Origin: Alphaproteobacteria bacterium HGW-Alphaproteobacteria-4
GTDB lineage: Bacteria; Pseudomonadota; Alphaproteobacteria; Rhodobacterales; Rhodobacteraceae
Length of the DNA: 64,000 nt
Assembly (NCBI GenBank): GCA_002842855.1
Contig: PHEE01000015.1
Location: 1 to 64,000 of the forward strand
Direction of reading: 5' to 3'
Every line of letters begins with the position of its first letter. Within the stretch, counting starts at the first letter, position 1. A program made the position numbers and the translations under genes. Of this stretch, positions 9,197-17,587 are shown in pieces. The notes under the pieces were generated by a model. It was not told the DNA's origin. It ran no database searches and saw only the letters and a list, made by a program, of their open reading frames with translations.

Positions 9197-11772
9197 GGCG
9201 CGGCCCGCGCGGCGGCGGTTTGCAGCCGTGCGCAGGTCAGGGTGCGGAACATCGCCATCTTGCCGTTCGCCGCGCGCCCGTGCAGCGCCGCCAGCGTGGC
9301 ATGGCGGGCGGGCAGATCGGGCGCAAGCGCAAGCGCGCGGCGGGCATGGGCAAGTGCCACCTCGGGCCTGCCTGCATCGCGCGCCGCTTCGGCGGCAAGC
9401 CGCCAGTGCTGGCCGCTTTGCGGCGCGGCTAGCGCTGCCCGCTCGGCCACGGCCAGCGCCGCGCCGCCGCCCCGTGTTGCAGCAACCAGCGCCAAGAGTT
9501 TCTCCAGCGCCTGATGTGCCCCCGGTGCCAGCGCAAGCGCGTGGCGCGCCGCGGCTTCGGCGGCAGCGCAATTGCCCGCCGTCGCTTCCAACCGCGCGAG
9601 CGCCAGTGCTTTTGGCCAGCTCTGCGTATCGCCTTGCGCGGCGGCGCGTGCTGCCGCCAGCGCCGCCGCAGGGTTGCCCGCCGCCAGTTCCGCCGCCCGC
9701 GCCGCTTCGGCATCGGCCTGCGCATGGCGCCCAAGCGCTACGGCAACGGCGCGGCGGTCCGCCCGGCAGGCAAGCCATTGCACCGCCTTCATCGCCCACC
9801 GCGCGCAGGGGGTCAGCGCCGGGTCGGCATCGACCGCGCGCCACGCCCCGGCCAGCCGCGCGCCCATCTCGGCGGCCAGCCGCGCCGCAGCATCGGGCTT
9901 GCCCGCAAGCGCGCGAAATGGCGGATGGTCGGCGCGCCGCGCGCCGCGCGCGCGGTGATCGGCCAGCAGCTGCCCCAGCCGCGCTGGCTCGTGGTGCCGG
10001 GTGCCCACCTCGGGCGCCCAGACCGGCGGCGCGATACCGTCGGCAATCCGGTTCAATGCGTGGTCCTCGGAAACCCGCAGGCCCGGCGGAAATACCCCCG
10101 CCGCATCGAGCAGCCAGCGCGGGTATGACCGCCCGAAATGCGAAACCTCGGCCAGCGGCGTTGTTGGCTGGCGCAGCCAGTATTTCAGCCGGTTCGCGGC
10201 AATCGCCACCAGCCCGGCGCCGGTTTCGGGCAGCACCGGCGATGACACCGTAACCGCGCCCGCGTGGTGCCGCGCCAGCCGCCCCGAAACCCACCCCGCC
10301 GCAGCGGTGCAATCGCCCGCCAGAAACCCGATCAGCGGCGCGCGCGAGGCGTCAACGCCGATGCTGCGCGCGGCCCCGACAAACAGCGGTTCTGCGACCG
10401 CGATCAGCCGGATATGGGCAAGATGGTCCGCCAGCACCGCCTCGGGCGCGCCGCCGCCGCTGTTGACCACCACAATCTCTGCCGCCATGTCCTGCGCGCG
10501 CACCGAGGCCACGGCGGCCGCCATTTCCGGCTGCGCATGCAGGCCGATCACCACCACCGCCATTTCGGCGCGCGAAACCCGGCGCCCCTCGCGGCACTCG
10601 GCAGCCCCCTCGACCCAACGCCGCCAGCGGGCGTCGGCGGCGGCAAAATCCGCCTCGGGCCGCGCCAGTTCGGCGGTCAGCTGCGCCACAATCGGGCTTT
10701 CGGGCGTGGCGCGGGCAAGCGCGCGGATATCCTCGCCGGCGGCCATGCGCTGCCCCGCGCGCAGCCTTGCCCGCGCGCGCAATTCAAGCGCGTGCAGATC
10801 GGCGCCGTCGCGCGCCAGCATCGCCCCGGCCAGCGCCTCGACCTCGGGCAAAAGCCCCGCGCGCAGCGCCAGCGCCGCCGCCACATGCGGCAGGTCATCA
10901 TCGGCGGGGCTTGCGGCGCAAAGGTCGCGCATCGCGTGAAAGGCGGCCTCGGCGCCCGCCTTGGCCGATGCCCGCGCAACAAAGGCCAGCCGCGCCTCCA
11001 TCGGGTCCGGGGTGGCCGCGCCCTTGGCAACGGCCACGGGTGCCCAAAGCCCGTGGTCCTCGACAAAGGCGGGCGAAAAGCCGCGCCCTTCGGGCACCGG
11101 GGTCAGCACCATGCCGCGCTCATCGTCGAGGTAGTCATAGCCGATGCGCTGAAATCGCCGCTCGGGGTCGGTGGCGGCATAAAGTGCACGGCGCGCGCGC
11201 CGCCGCGCGGGCGTGGCCATGCGCAGATGGTATAGGTTGATCGCCGCAGCGCGGCGCTGAAACCGTGCCTGATCCGCCACCCAGCTGCCGTGCAGCTCTA
11301 CCGAAAGATCGTCTTGAACGGCGGTGACCGGAAACAGCCGCATCAGCGATTTCGCACCCCAGACGCCGTCGCTTCGGTAGGCATCCGGGCTGAACATCTC
11401 GCGCAGATCAAAGTGCCAGAGCGTGCCTTCGCCCATCGCCAGCATGCCCGGCAGGCGCTGCGCCAGCCGGTCTTCAAAACGCTCGTCGGGGTCCACCGCC
11501 AGTATCCAGCGCGCGCCCAGCCGCCGCGCCTCGGCCAGCAACAGGTTGCGCCGCTCGGGTTCCGAGCGCAGCCCGGCGCGCGCGCCCCGATCATCCCACG
11601 CGACATGGCCGTGCACGCATGCGCGGATGTTTTCAATCAGGCCGGGCACCAGATGCGCATCGTGGCGAAACGAAAAAACCGCAAGCACCAGCGGCTCGCC
11701 GGGGGCAGGGGGGCGGTAAAGGCGGCTTGCCAGCATCCGGGCTTCCATTGCGGCGGCGCTGGTGTTCGGCAA
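9193..11772 (-). CDS. Large protein with two glycosyltransferase-like domains and TPR segments
   Basis: 859 residues, soluble. Residues about 25-240 resemble a family-2 glycosyltransferase (LVLAVFSFRHDAHLVPGLIENI, then a DPDERF acidic motif). Residues 260-410 are Ala/Leu-rich helical repeats. A second family-2-like domain starts near residue 425 (MAVVVIGLHAQPEMAAAVASV, VVVNSGGG, SEDHALNRI). The end (about 690-840) is again TPR-like helical repeats. It probably builds or modifies a surface polysaccharide or glycosylated protein. Whether both catalytic domains are active is uncertain, since the second lacks a plain DxD. Alternative starts at Met9 or Met13 are possible. The stop overlaps that of the DksA-like gene. 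Confidence 0.7.
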   Translation of the reverse strand: MPNTSAAAMEARMLASRLYRPPAPGEPLVLAVFSFRHDAHLVPGLIENIRACVHGHVAWDDRGARAGLRSEPERRNLLLAEARRLGARWILAVDPDERFEDRLAQRLPGMLAMGEGTLWHFDLREMFSPDAYRSDGVWGAKSLMRLFPVTAVQDDLSVELHGSWVADQARFQRRAAAINLYHLRMATPARRRARRALYAATDPERRFQRIGYDYLDDERGMVLTPVPEGRGFSPAFVEDHGLWAPVAVAKGAATPDPMEARLAFVARASAKAGAEAAFHAMRDLCAASPADDDLPHVAAALALRAGLLPEVEALAGAMLARDGADLHALELRARARLRAGQRMAAGEDIRALARATPESPIVAQLTAELARPEADFAAADARWRRWVEGAAECREGRRVSRAEMAVVVIGLHAQPEMAAAVASVRAQDMAAEIVVVNSGGGAPEAVLADHLAHIRLIAVAEPLFVGAARSIGVDASRAPLIGFLAGDCTAAAGWVSGRLARHHAGAVTVSSPVLPETGAGLVAIAANRLKYWLRQPTTPLAEVSHFGRSYPRWLLDAAGVFPPGLRVSEDHALNRIADGIAPPVWAPEVGTRHHEPARLGQLLADHRARGARRADHPPFRALAGKPDAAARLAAEMGARLAGAWRAVDADPALTPCARWAMKAVQWLACRADRRAVAVALGRHAQADAEAARAAELAAGNPAAALAAARAAAQGDTQSWPKALALARLEATAGNCAAAEAAARHALALAPGAHQALEKLLALVAATRGGGAALAVAERAALAAPQSGQHWRLAAEAARDAGRPEVALAHARRALALAPDLPARHATLAALHGRAANGKMAMFRTLTCARLQTAAARAAP

Positions 11773-11943
11773 GGCGGCGCCCCCTAACCGCTCAGGCTAG
11801 CGGAATGCAGGCAGACATGGCAAGCGAGCGCGCTTGACAGGTGCACGATTTGGTGGTCCGCTTCAGGGGTTCGGGGCGCTGCGCAATCCGACAATTTGCC
11901 GCACCGTGACCGGATCTCGCCGTTGGTTCTGAAAGGGTGTTTC

Positions 11944-12291
11944 ATGTCATCCACAGCCGCAGCCATCCGCCGGAGTGTTCTGGTCGGCGGCATTCTGATT
12001 TCCACCACGCTGGGCGCCGAAGCCGCCACCGTCTCGCGTTGCAGCACGACCGTGAATGGCGAGGGGGTGCCGGCCCTGCTGGTCGAGGTGAACGGCACCG
12101 TTCGGGTGCACAAAATGGGCGAAAACGGCCTGACACGGTCGATCATCTTCAGCCCCGACCGCGCGGTGGCCTGGGCCAAGGCGCAGTATGGCGGCGCCGG
12201 GTCGTGGATCGCCGGCGCGGTCTGCGATACCAGCCACGCGCTCGCCGACGACGAGCAGAGCGACAATGATGACGGCTGCGGCGGTCTCTAG
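11944..12291 (+). CDS. Small secreted protein of unknown function
   Basis: 115 residues with a likely signal peptide (Arg-Arg followed by SVLVGGILISTTLGAEA, cleavage near residue 28). The mature part has three cysteines (one near the start, one in AVCDTSHA, one in the DDGCGGL tail) and an acidic C-terminus with DDEQSDNDDG. I do not recognise a family. The start at 11944 follows GAAAGGGTGTTTC. It ends three bases before the downstream glycosyltransferase, so the two are probably co-transcribed. Confidence 0.6.
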   Translation: MSSTAAAIRRSVLVGGILISTTLGAEAATVSRCSTTVNGEGVPALLVEVNGTVRVHKMGENGLTRSIIFSPDRAVAWAKAQYGGAGSWIAGAVCDTSHALADDEQSDNDDGCGGL

Positions 12292-12294
12292 CGC

Positions 12295-13551
12295 ATGATG
12301 CTGGGCGGCCGGGCACCCGCTGGGGTGCCACGCGTCTTGCTGGCCAGCGAAATGGGCGCCGGGCGCGGCCATGTGACCACGCTTGCCGCCAGCGCACATG
12401 CCCTTGGGCCGGGGCTTGCGCTTACCGCCGCGCTGCCAAGCCTGCGCTTCGCGGCAGCGTTTGACGGGCTTGACGCGCGCATCGTGCAAGCGCCCGCGCT
12501 GCGCTACACCGCTGCCGCCCGCGCCGACCCCACGCTTGAAGGCAACGCAAGCTGGTGCGATTACCTTGCCGCCTGCGGCCTTGCGCGCGAAGGCGCGGTG
12601 CGGCGCGGTCTGGCATTCTGGCGCCAGATGATCGTCGATGGCGACATTTCGCTGCTGGTTGCCGATTATGCGCCGCTGGCGCTCTGGGCGGCGCGCGGGT
12701 TGCAAGCCGAGGGCTGGCAGATCGTCACCGTTGCAACCGGCACTGGGTACGGCCTGCCGCCCGCCGACCTTGCCCGCCTGCCGCAGCTTTTGCCCGATTT
12801 TGGCCGCGTCGTGCACCCCGAGGCGTCGGTGCTGGCGCTGCTCAACCGGATCGGCGCCGAGGTGGGGTTCGACCCGTTGCCCGGCGTTGCCGCGCTTCAT
12901 GCCGCCGACCATGTGCTGGCGCGCAGTTTCGCCCTGTTCGACCCCTACGCGGCGCTGCGCCCGGCAGGCAGCGCGCTTGCCCCGGAAACCGGCGGCAGGG
13001 TGGCGGCGGCGGCGGGGGGCGATGCCGTGTTTCTCTACTTTTCGACGCAGGAACTGGCCGACCCCGAGGTTGTGGCGGCGCTTGCCGCGCTTCCGTTGCC
13101 GCGCTTTGGCTATCTGCCGGGTGCCGCGCCCGAGGTGCTGGCGCGGCTTGCGGGCGCGGGGGTGGAGTTGTCGCCGGTGCCGCTGACCCCCGCTGAAATC
13201 GCGTGCCGGGCGCGGCTGGTGCTCAGCGCGGGCCAGCACGGCACGCTATCGATGGCGGCGCTGGCGGGGCTGCCGCAGGTGGCGCTGCCGCAGCAGCTTG
13301 AGCAGCTTTTCAACGCCCGCCGCGCCGAGGCCGCTGGCATCGCGCGCTTGCTCTGGCGGACTGGGCGCACTGCGGGCGCTATCCTGGATCTGGTCATGGC
13401 TGCATCGGCCGATGGCGCCATGGCCACGGCTGCCCGCGATCTGGGCGCCACCCTGCGCGCGAAGGTCGGCCCAAACCCCGAGGCGGCGCTTGCCGCCCGC
13501 CTTGCGCCCGCCGTGCAGGCCGCGCGGGCAATCGCGGCGCGCACCGGGTGA
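12295..13551 (+). CDS. Putative MGT-like (GT-B fold) glycosyltransferase
   Basis: 418 residues. The N-terminus (LLASEMGAGRGHVTTLAASAHAL) resembles the GxGHxxP-type opening of GT-B glycosyltransferases that act on UDP-sugars. The C-terminal half has the acceptor/donor-loop pattern LSAGQHGTLSMAALAGLPQVALPQQLEQLFNARR, close to the nucleotide-sugar binding motif of the GT1/MurG superfamily. Substrates are unknown. It directly follows the small secreted protein gene and is unrelated in strand to the double glycosyltransferase upstream. Confidence 0.68.
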   Translation: MMLGGRAPAGVPRVLLASEMGAGRGHVTTLAASAHALGPGLALTAALPSLRFAAAFDGLDARIVQAPALRYTAAARADPTLEGNASWCDYLAACGLAREGAVRRGLAFWRQMIVDGDISLLVADYAPLALWAARGLQAEGWQIVTVATGTGYGLPPADLARLPQLLPDFGRVVHPEASVLALLNRIGAEVGFDPLPGVAALHAADHVLARSFALFDPYAALRPAGSALAPETGGRVAAAAGGDAVFLYFSTQELADPEVVAALAALPLPRFGYLPGAAPEVLARLAGAGVELSPVPLTPAEIACRARLVLSAGQHGTLSMAALAGLPQVALPQQLEQLFNARRAEAAGIARLLWRTGRTAGAILDLVMAASADGAMATAARDLGATLRAKVGPNPEAALAARLAPAVQAARAIAARTG

Positions 13552-13629
13552 CCCCGGTCTGGCGCGGCGGCGCTAAGAGGCAACCCTTGAGATTTCCTTG
13601 CCGGGAAAATGTAATCTATTGAAAGCACA

Positions 13630-13672
13630 AGAAATATGCGCGCGTAACACCGTGTTACGCGCGCGCGATCTT
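13630..13672 (-). terminator. Near-perfect palindrome downstream of the aminotransferase gene
   Basis: Arms of 13 bases, GCGCGCGTAACAC (13638-13650) and GTGTTACGCGCGC (13652-13664), are separated by one base. On the minus strand, past the aminotransferase stop, the hairpin is followed by ATATTTCTTG, a weak T-rich run. It probably ends that transcript. An operator role cannot be excluded because the symmetry is so close. Confidence 0.6.
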
Positions 13673-13677
13673 CGGCC

Positions 13678-14925
13678 TTAGTCCAGCCCCTCGAGAACCT
13701 CGCGCAGGGTTCCGATCAACTGGTCGATCTGGCCCTTTTCGATGATCAGGGGCGGGCTCATCGCGATGATGTCGCCCGTCGTGCGAATCAGGATGCCCTT
13801 CTCATAGGCCTTGAGGAACGCCGTGAACGCCCGCTTGGTCGGCTCGCCCGCAATCGGTTCCAGCTCGACCGCCCCGATCAGCCCCATATTGCGGATGTCG
13901 ATCACATGCCGCGTCCCTTTCAGGCCGTGCAGCGCATTCTCCCAGTAAGGCGCGAGTTCGGCGGCGCGTTCGAACAACCCTTCTTCCTTGTAAACCTCAA
14001 GCGTCGCAATTCCGGCGGCGCTGGCGATCGGGTTGCCCGAATAGGTGTAGCCGTGGAAAAGTTCGATCATATGCTCGGGGCCTTGCATGAAGGCGTCGTG
14101 AACCTCGGCGGTGGTCAGCACCGCCCCCATCGGGATCACCCCGTTGGTCAGGCCCTTGGCGGTGGTCATCATGTCGGGCAGCACGTTGAAATGCTGCGCC
14201 GCGAAGGCGCTGCCAAGCCGCCCGAAGCCGGTGATGACCTCATCAAAGATCAACAGGATGCCGTGCTTGCGGGTGATCGCCCGCAGCCGCTCGAGGTAGC
14301 CCTTGGGCGGCAGCAGCACCCCGGTTGACCCCGCCATCGGTTCCACAATCACCGCCGCGATGGTTTCGGCCCCGTGCAGCGCCACGATCCGCTCCAGATC
14401 GACGCCGCCCAGCAGGGTGCCGAACATCTTGCGGTTGGTCACGATCCCGCCCACCGAAATGCCGCCAAAGTTGACGCCGTGATAGCCGCGCTCGCGCCCG
14501 ATCAGCCGGGTGCGCGCGCCCTCGCCGCGCGCCCGGTGGTAGGCAATGGCAAGCTTCAGCGCGGTTTCCACCGATTCCGAGCCGGAGTTGGTGTAGAAAA
14601 CATGCTCCATCCCCTTCGGCGCGATCTCGATGATCCGGTTGGCAAGTTCGAAGGCAATCGGGTGGCCCATCTGAAAGGCGGGGGCGTAGTCAAGCTCGCC
14701 CGCCTGTCGGGCAATCGCTTCGGTGATCTTCGGGCGGCAATGGCCCGCGTTGCAGCACCATAGGCCCGCCGTGCCGTCGAGCACCTGCCGCCCTTCCGAG
14801 GTGGTGTAATGCATCCCTTCCGCCGCCACGAACATGCGCGGCGCCTTCTTGAATTGCCGGTTCGCGGTGAACGGCATCCAGAAGGCATTGAGGTCATTGG
14901 GGTTCGGTTTGCGGTCCAGCGCCAT
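13678..14925 (-). CDS. Omega-amino acid:pyruvate (beta-alanine) aminotransferase
   Basis: 415 residues, class III PLP-dependent aminotransferase. It likely converts beta-alanine (or beta-aminoisobutyrate) with pyruvate to malonate (or methylmalonate) semialdehyde and alanine. Visible features: opening DLNAFWMPFTANRQF typical of omega-aminotransferases, the PLP-binding DEV (Asp228) and the Schiff-base Lys257 in TTAKGLTNGV, plus HGYTYSGNP. The ATG at 14925 follows AGGGAGACCCCGC and is better than a GTG 24 bases upstream. A RutR box lies 73 bases upstream and rutR is divergent, which fits a role in pyrimidine catabolism; the preceding enzymes are at 33-35.7 kb. Confidence 0.88.
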   Translation of the reverse strand: MALDRKPNPNDLNAFWMPFTANRQFKKAPRMFVAAEGMHYTTSEGRQVLDGTAGLWCCNAGHCRPKITEAIARQAGELDYAPAFQMGHPIAFELANRIIEIAPKGMEHVFYTNSGSESVETALKLAIAYHRARGEGARTRLIGRERGYHGVNFGGISVGGIVTNRKMFGTLLGGVDLERIVALHGAETIAAVIVEPMAGSTGVLLPPKGYLERLRAITRKHGILLIFDEVITGFGRLGSAFAAQHFNVLPDMMTTAKGLTNGVIPMGAVLTTAEVHDAFMQGPEHMIELFHGYTYSGNPIASAAGIATLEVYKEEGLFERAAELAPYWENALHGLKGTRHVIDIRNMGLIGAVELEPIAGEPTKRAFTAFLKAYEKGILIRTTGDIIAMSPPLIIEKGQIDQLIGTLREVLEGLD

Positions 14926-14997
14926 GCGGGGTCTCCCTGGGTTCGCCACTCGGCGCGCGGATGAAGCGGCAGCGGGGGCGCGATCATTTCTTGATGT

Positions 14998-15013
14998 TTG
15001 ACCATCTGGTCAG
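14998..15013. promoter_or_regulatory. RutR-type operator
   Basis: TTGACCATCTGGTCAG matches the known RutR consensus TTGACCAnnTGGTCAA at all but the last base. It lies between the divergent aminotransferase and rutR start codons, so it could control both. A second copy is at 32888-32903. Confidence 0.85.
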
Positions 15014-15081
15014 TCTCAGGCTAGCAGAGCACAGGGGCCAGTCAAGTCAGCCTTGACGGCCCGAACAGAGGAGGCCCGCCC

Positions 15082-15699
15082 GTGTCCAAAACAGCACCGC
15101 GCACGCGCATTCAGCGGCAGAACCGCGAAACGATTCTGGAAGCAGCGCTTGGGGTGTTTTCGGCGCAGGGCTTTCGCGGCGCCACGCTTGATCAGATCGC
15201 CGCCGCGGCCGGGCTTTCCAAGCCCAACGTGCTTTATTACTTCGCCTCGAAAGAGGCGATCCACCATGCGTTGCTGAGCGGACTTCTGGATAACTGGCTG
15301 GCGCCTTTGCGTGCGCTGGACCCGGCGGGCGAGCCCTTGGCCGAGATCCTTGCCTATGTGCGCCGCAAGGTCGAAATCAGCCGCGATTTCCCACGCGAAA
15401 GCCGCCTGTTCGCCAATGAAATCCTGCAAGGCGCGCCGCGGATGATGGCGGCGATCGAGGGCGAGCTGAAGGCGCTGGTCGATGAAAAGGCGGCGGTGAT
15501 CCGCAGTTGGTCGGCCGCAGGGCAGATCGCGGCGGTGGACCCCTACCATCTGATCTTTTCGATCTGGGCGCTGACGCAGCACTACGCCGACTTTGACGTG
15601 CAGGTGCGCGCCGTGCTTGGCCCCGGCCATGACCCCTTTGCCGAGGCAGGCAGCTTCATCGAAGGGGTATTCACGAAACTGCTGGCGCCCGACCCATAG
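15082..15699 (+). CDS. rutR: TetR-family regulator of pyrimidine use, RutR
   Basis: 205 residues. The N-terminal helix-turn-helix (ATLDQIAAAAGLSKPNVLYYFASKEAIHHALL) and the C-terminal ligand domain with DEKAAVIRSW, DPYHLIFSIWALTQHYADF follow RutR closely in order and wording. In E. coli RutR binds uracil and thymine and releases its operator. Here the RutR box next door and another before the hydantoinase/amidase operon suggest control of reductive pyrimidine breakdown. Divergent from the aminotransferase; autoregulation is likely. Confidence 0.9.
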   Translation: MSKTAPRTRIQRQNRETILEAALGVFSAQGFRGATLDQIAAAAGLSKPNVLYYFASKEAIHHALLSGLLDNWLAPLRALDPAGEPLAEILAYVRRKVEISRDFPRESRLFANEILQGAPRMMAAIEGELKALVDEKAAVIRSWSAAGQIAAVDPYHLIFSIWALTQHYADFDVQVRAVLGPGHDPFAEAGSFIEGVFTKLLAPDP

Positions 15700-15720
15700 C
15701 GGCGGGCCGGGCGCGGCGCT

Positions 15721-16173
15721 TCAAAGCGGGTCGATTTCAGCGGCAATCACCTCGGCGATTTTTGCCACCGGGTGATTGGTCAGGGTCTTTGGCACCTCGG
15801 CCACAACGGTTGCCGCCAGATCGGCGCGCATCGCGGCGCGCAGCGCGCCCAGCACCTGCGGCGGCGCCGCCAGCACCAGCCGGGTAAAGCGGCCCGCCTG
15901 CGCGGCCTCGGTCAGCGACGCGACCAGCTCGGCCGCGAACCGCTCGCCCGCAAGGCGCGCATAATCGGGCTGTTCCAGCGCCGAAACGCGGATGCCGGGG
16001 CCGGATTCGTAGACCCTGCCGGGCGGGTAGCTATCGGCGCCGGGAATCTCCAGATTGGCCTCGTCGCGTTTGATCAGCCGCAGTTGCACTGCCTTCAGAT
16101 CGCCCACGTTTTCCAGAATGAGCGCCTTTTCGCCGTCAGCGACAACGACCCAAGCACCTTTGGCAAGCAACAT
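15721..16173 (-). CDS. Host-attachment (baeRF-related) family protein
   Basis: 150 residues, soluble. The sequence pattern (WVVVADGEKALILEN near the start, FTRLVLAAPPQVLGALR in the middle, and VPKTLTNHPVAKIAEVI at the end) matches the proteobacterial host-attachment protein family, related to archaeal release-factor-like domains. Despite the name, its role in free-living bacteria is not established. ATG 16173 is chosen because a perfect AAGGAGGG lies just upstream; a longer frame extends another 22 codons without such a site. Confidence 0.78.
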   Translation of the reverse strand: MLLAKGAWVVVADGEKALILENVGDLKAVQLRLIKRDEANLEIPGADSYPPGRVYESGPGIRVSALEQPDYARLAGERFAAELVASLTEAAQAGRFTRLVLAAPPQVLGALRAAMRADLAATVVAEVPKTLTNHPVAKIAEVIAAEIDPL

Positions 16174-16240
16174 GACACCCTCCTTCGCGGTCTTCCGGGG
16201 CTTCTTGCCCTGAAAGGGATATGGGGAGCGCCGGGGCATG

Positions 16241-16275
16241 AAAAAACCCCGCCGGGCAGACCCGACGGGGTTTCG
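16241..16275 (-). terminator. Rho-independent terminator of sodB
   Basis: On the minus strand AACCCCGTCGGG and CCCGGCGGGGTT form a stem with one internal mismatch and a four-base loop, followed by TTTTTT. It lies 17 bases after the sodB stop codon. Confidence 0.9.
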
Positions 16276-16291
16276 TTTGCGGCGAGGCGGG

Positions 16292-16894
16292 TCAGAGCCT
16301 GGCGGCGACCGCTTCCCAGTTCACCAGACGGTCGAGGAAGTTGGTCAGATACGCCGGGCGCTTGTTGCGAAAATCGATGTAGTAGCTGTGTTCCCACACG
16401 TCGCAGCCCAGCAGCGCCTTTTGCCCGAAACAGAGCGGATTGACGCCGTTTTCGGTCTTGGTGACCTTGAGGCTGCCATCCTTGTCACGCACCAGCCAGG
16501 CCCAGCCCGAGCCGAACTGACCCGCACCCGCCGCGGCGAAATCTTCCTTGAACTTGGCGACCGAGCCGAAGGCCTCGATCAGCGCACGCTCCAGCGCACC
16601 GGGAATTTTTTTCGCCTCGCCCGGCCCCATCACTTCCCAGAACAGGGTGTGGTTCCAGTGTTGGCTGGCGTTGTTGAACAGGCCAGATTGCGCCACGGCG
16701 CCCGCCGAATAGGTGCCCGCCACGATGTCCTCAAGGCTCTTGCCCTCCCAAGGGCTGCCCGCAACCAGCTTGTTGCCGTTGTCAACATAGGCCTTGTGGT
16801 GCAGGTCATGGTGGTATTCGAGCGTCTCGCGGCTCATCCCGAGGGGGGCGAGCGCGTCGTGGGCGTAGGGAAGGTCGGGAAGGGTGAAGGCCAT
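16292..16894 (-). CDS. sodB: Superoxide dismutase [Fe]
   Basis: 200 residues, normal length for Fe/Mn superoxide dismutase, which converts superoxide to oxygen and hydrogen peroxide. Metal ligands are visible: His28 in YHHDLHHKAYVDN, His in NASQHWNHTLFW, and Asp and His in DVWEHSYYIDFRN. The residues around QFGSGWAWL suggest the iron type. No signal peptide, so cytoplasmic. The start follows AAGGATGACCCC. Monocistronic: own terminator downstream, and a dispersed repeat separates it from soxG upstream. Confidence 0.94.
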   Translation of the reverse strand: MAFTLPDLPYAHDALAPLGMSRETLEYHHDLHHKAYVDNGNKLVAGSPWEGKSLEDIVAGTYSAGAVAQSGLFNNASQHWNHTLFWEVMGPGEAKKIPGALERALIEAFGSVAKFKEDFAAAGAGQFGSGWAWLVRDKDGSLKVTKTENGVNPLCFGQKALLGCDVWEHSYYIDFRNKRPAYLTNFLDRLVNWEAVAARL

Positions 16895-16973
16895 GGGGTC
16901 ATCCTTTCATGGGAATGCTTGCTGTGTATAAAAGGGGGCACGGCGGGCGAAGGTCAAGGCTTGGCGCGGACGC

Positions 16974-17023
16974 CGGGGGGTTTTCCACCCCCCGGGCCCC
17001 CCGGAGGATATTTGGCCAAGGCA
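16974..17023 (+). repeat. Dispersed hairpin plus GGNTATTTGG element, copy 1
   Basis: A C/G-rich inverted stretch (GGGGGG ... CCCCCCGGGCCCCCCGG) is followed by AGGATATTTGGCCAAGGCAAG. The tail resembles GGGGTATTTGGACAATGAAG seen at 34241. It sits between the soxG stop and sodB start, pointing against their transcription. Confidence 0.6.
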
Positions 17024-17026
17024 AGA

Positions 17027-17587
17027 TCAGCCAGGGGCGAGTTCGCTGCCGGGGCGGGCAGAGACCGCGAGCAGATCGAACATGTAGCGCGCGACCGAGC
17101 GAAAGCAGATCAGGCTGATTTCATCGGGGTTTGAGCGCCAGAGCGCGGCGGCGACTTGCGCGGCGCGGGTGCGGCGGATCTCGGCTGCGGGCAAGGTGGC
17201 GAAATCGACCGGGCAAAGCTTGGCCAGCACCTGATCGGCCTTGGGGCCAGTGACGCGAAAGAGCGCGCGGGCGTCCGAGACGTTGGCGACGAGGGCGTGC
17301 CGGCCCTTGAGCGCGGCCTCAAGGGTGGCGCTGGTGGCGGCGGCTTCGGGGTAGGGAACCAGCAGCAGGAGCTCATCGGGCGACATCCAGGCGGCGGAGT
17401 TTTCGCCTTGGGTGGTGATGGCGCGCCGGGCGGGCAGGGCGCAGCCGGTCGCGGCCTTTACCGCGCTTGCCACGGCGGGCGCGGCCAGATCGCCGCGCAG
17501 GGTGATCATGCCGAGCGGGCCTGCCTCGGTGACGCGGGCGAAACCTTCGGCGCTGGCGCCGCCAAGCGCGCTGATGGGTTCAGACAT
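17027..17587 (-). CDS. soxG: Sarcosine oxidase gamma subunit
   Basis: 186 residues, the small subunit of heterotetrameric sarcosine oxidase, which oxidises sarcosine to glycine with tetrahydrofolate as one-carbon acceptor. The typical SoxG pattern is visible: MITLRGDL, MSPDELLLLVP, VANVSDARALFRVTG, and the final WRSNPDEISLICFRSVARYMFDLL. The ATG at 17587 overlaps the end of soxA by eight bases. Last gene of the soxBDAG operon. Confidence 0.92.
   Translation of the reverse strand: MSEPISALGGASAEGFARVTEAGPLGMITLRGDLAAPAVASAVKAATGCALPARRAITTQGENSAAWMSPDELLLLVPYPEAAATSATLEAALKGRHALVANVSDARALFRVTGPKADQVLAKLCPVDFATLPAAEIRRTRAAQVAAALWRSNPDEISLICFRSVARYMFDLLAVSARPGSELAPG

Noticed and set aside
11947-13239. 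Long minus-strand frame opposite the small secreted protein and glycosyltransferase
   Set aside because: Low-complexity, His/Arg/Gly-rich product typical of antisense frames; the plus-strand genes have signal peptide and family motifs.
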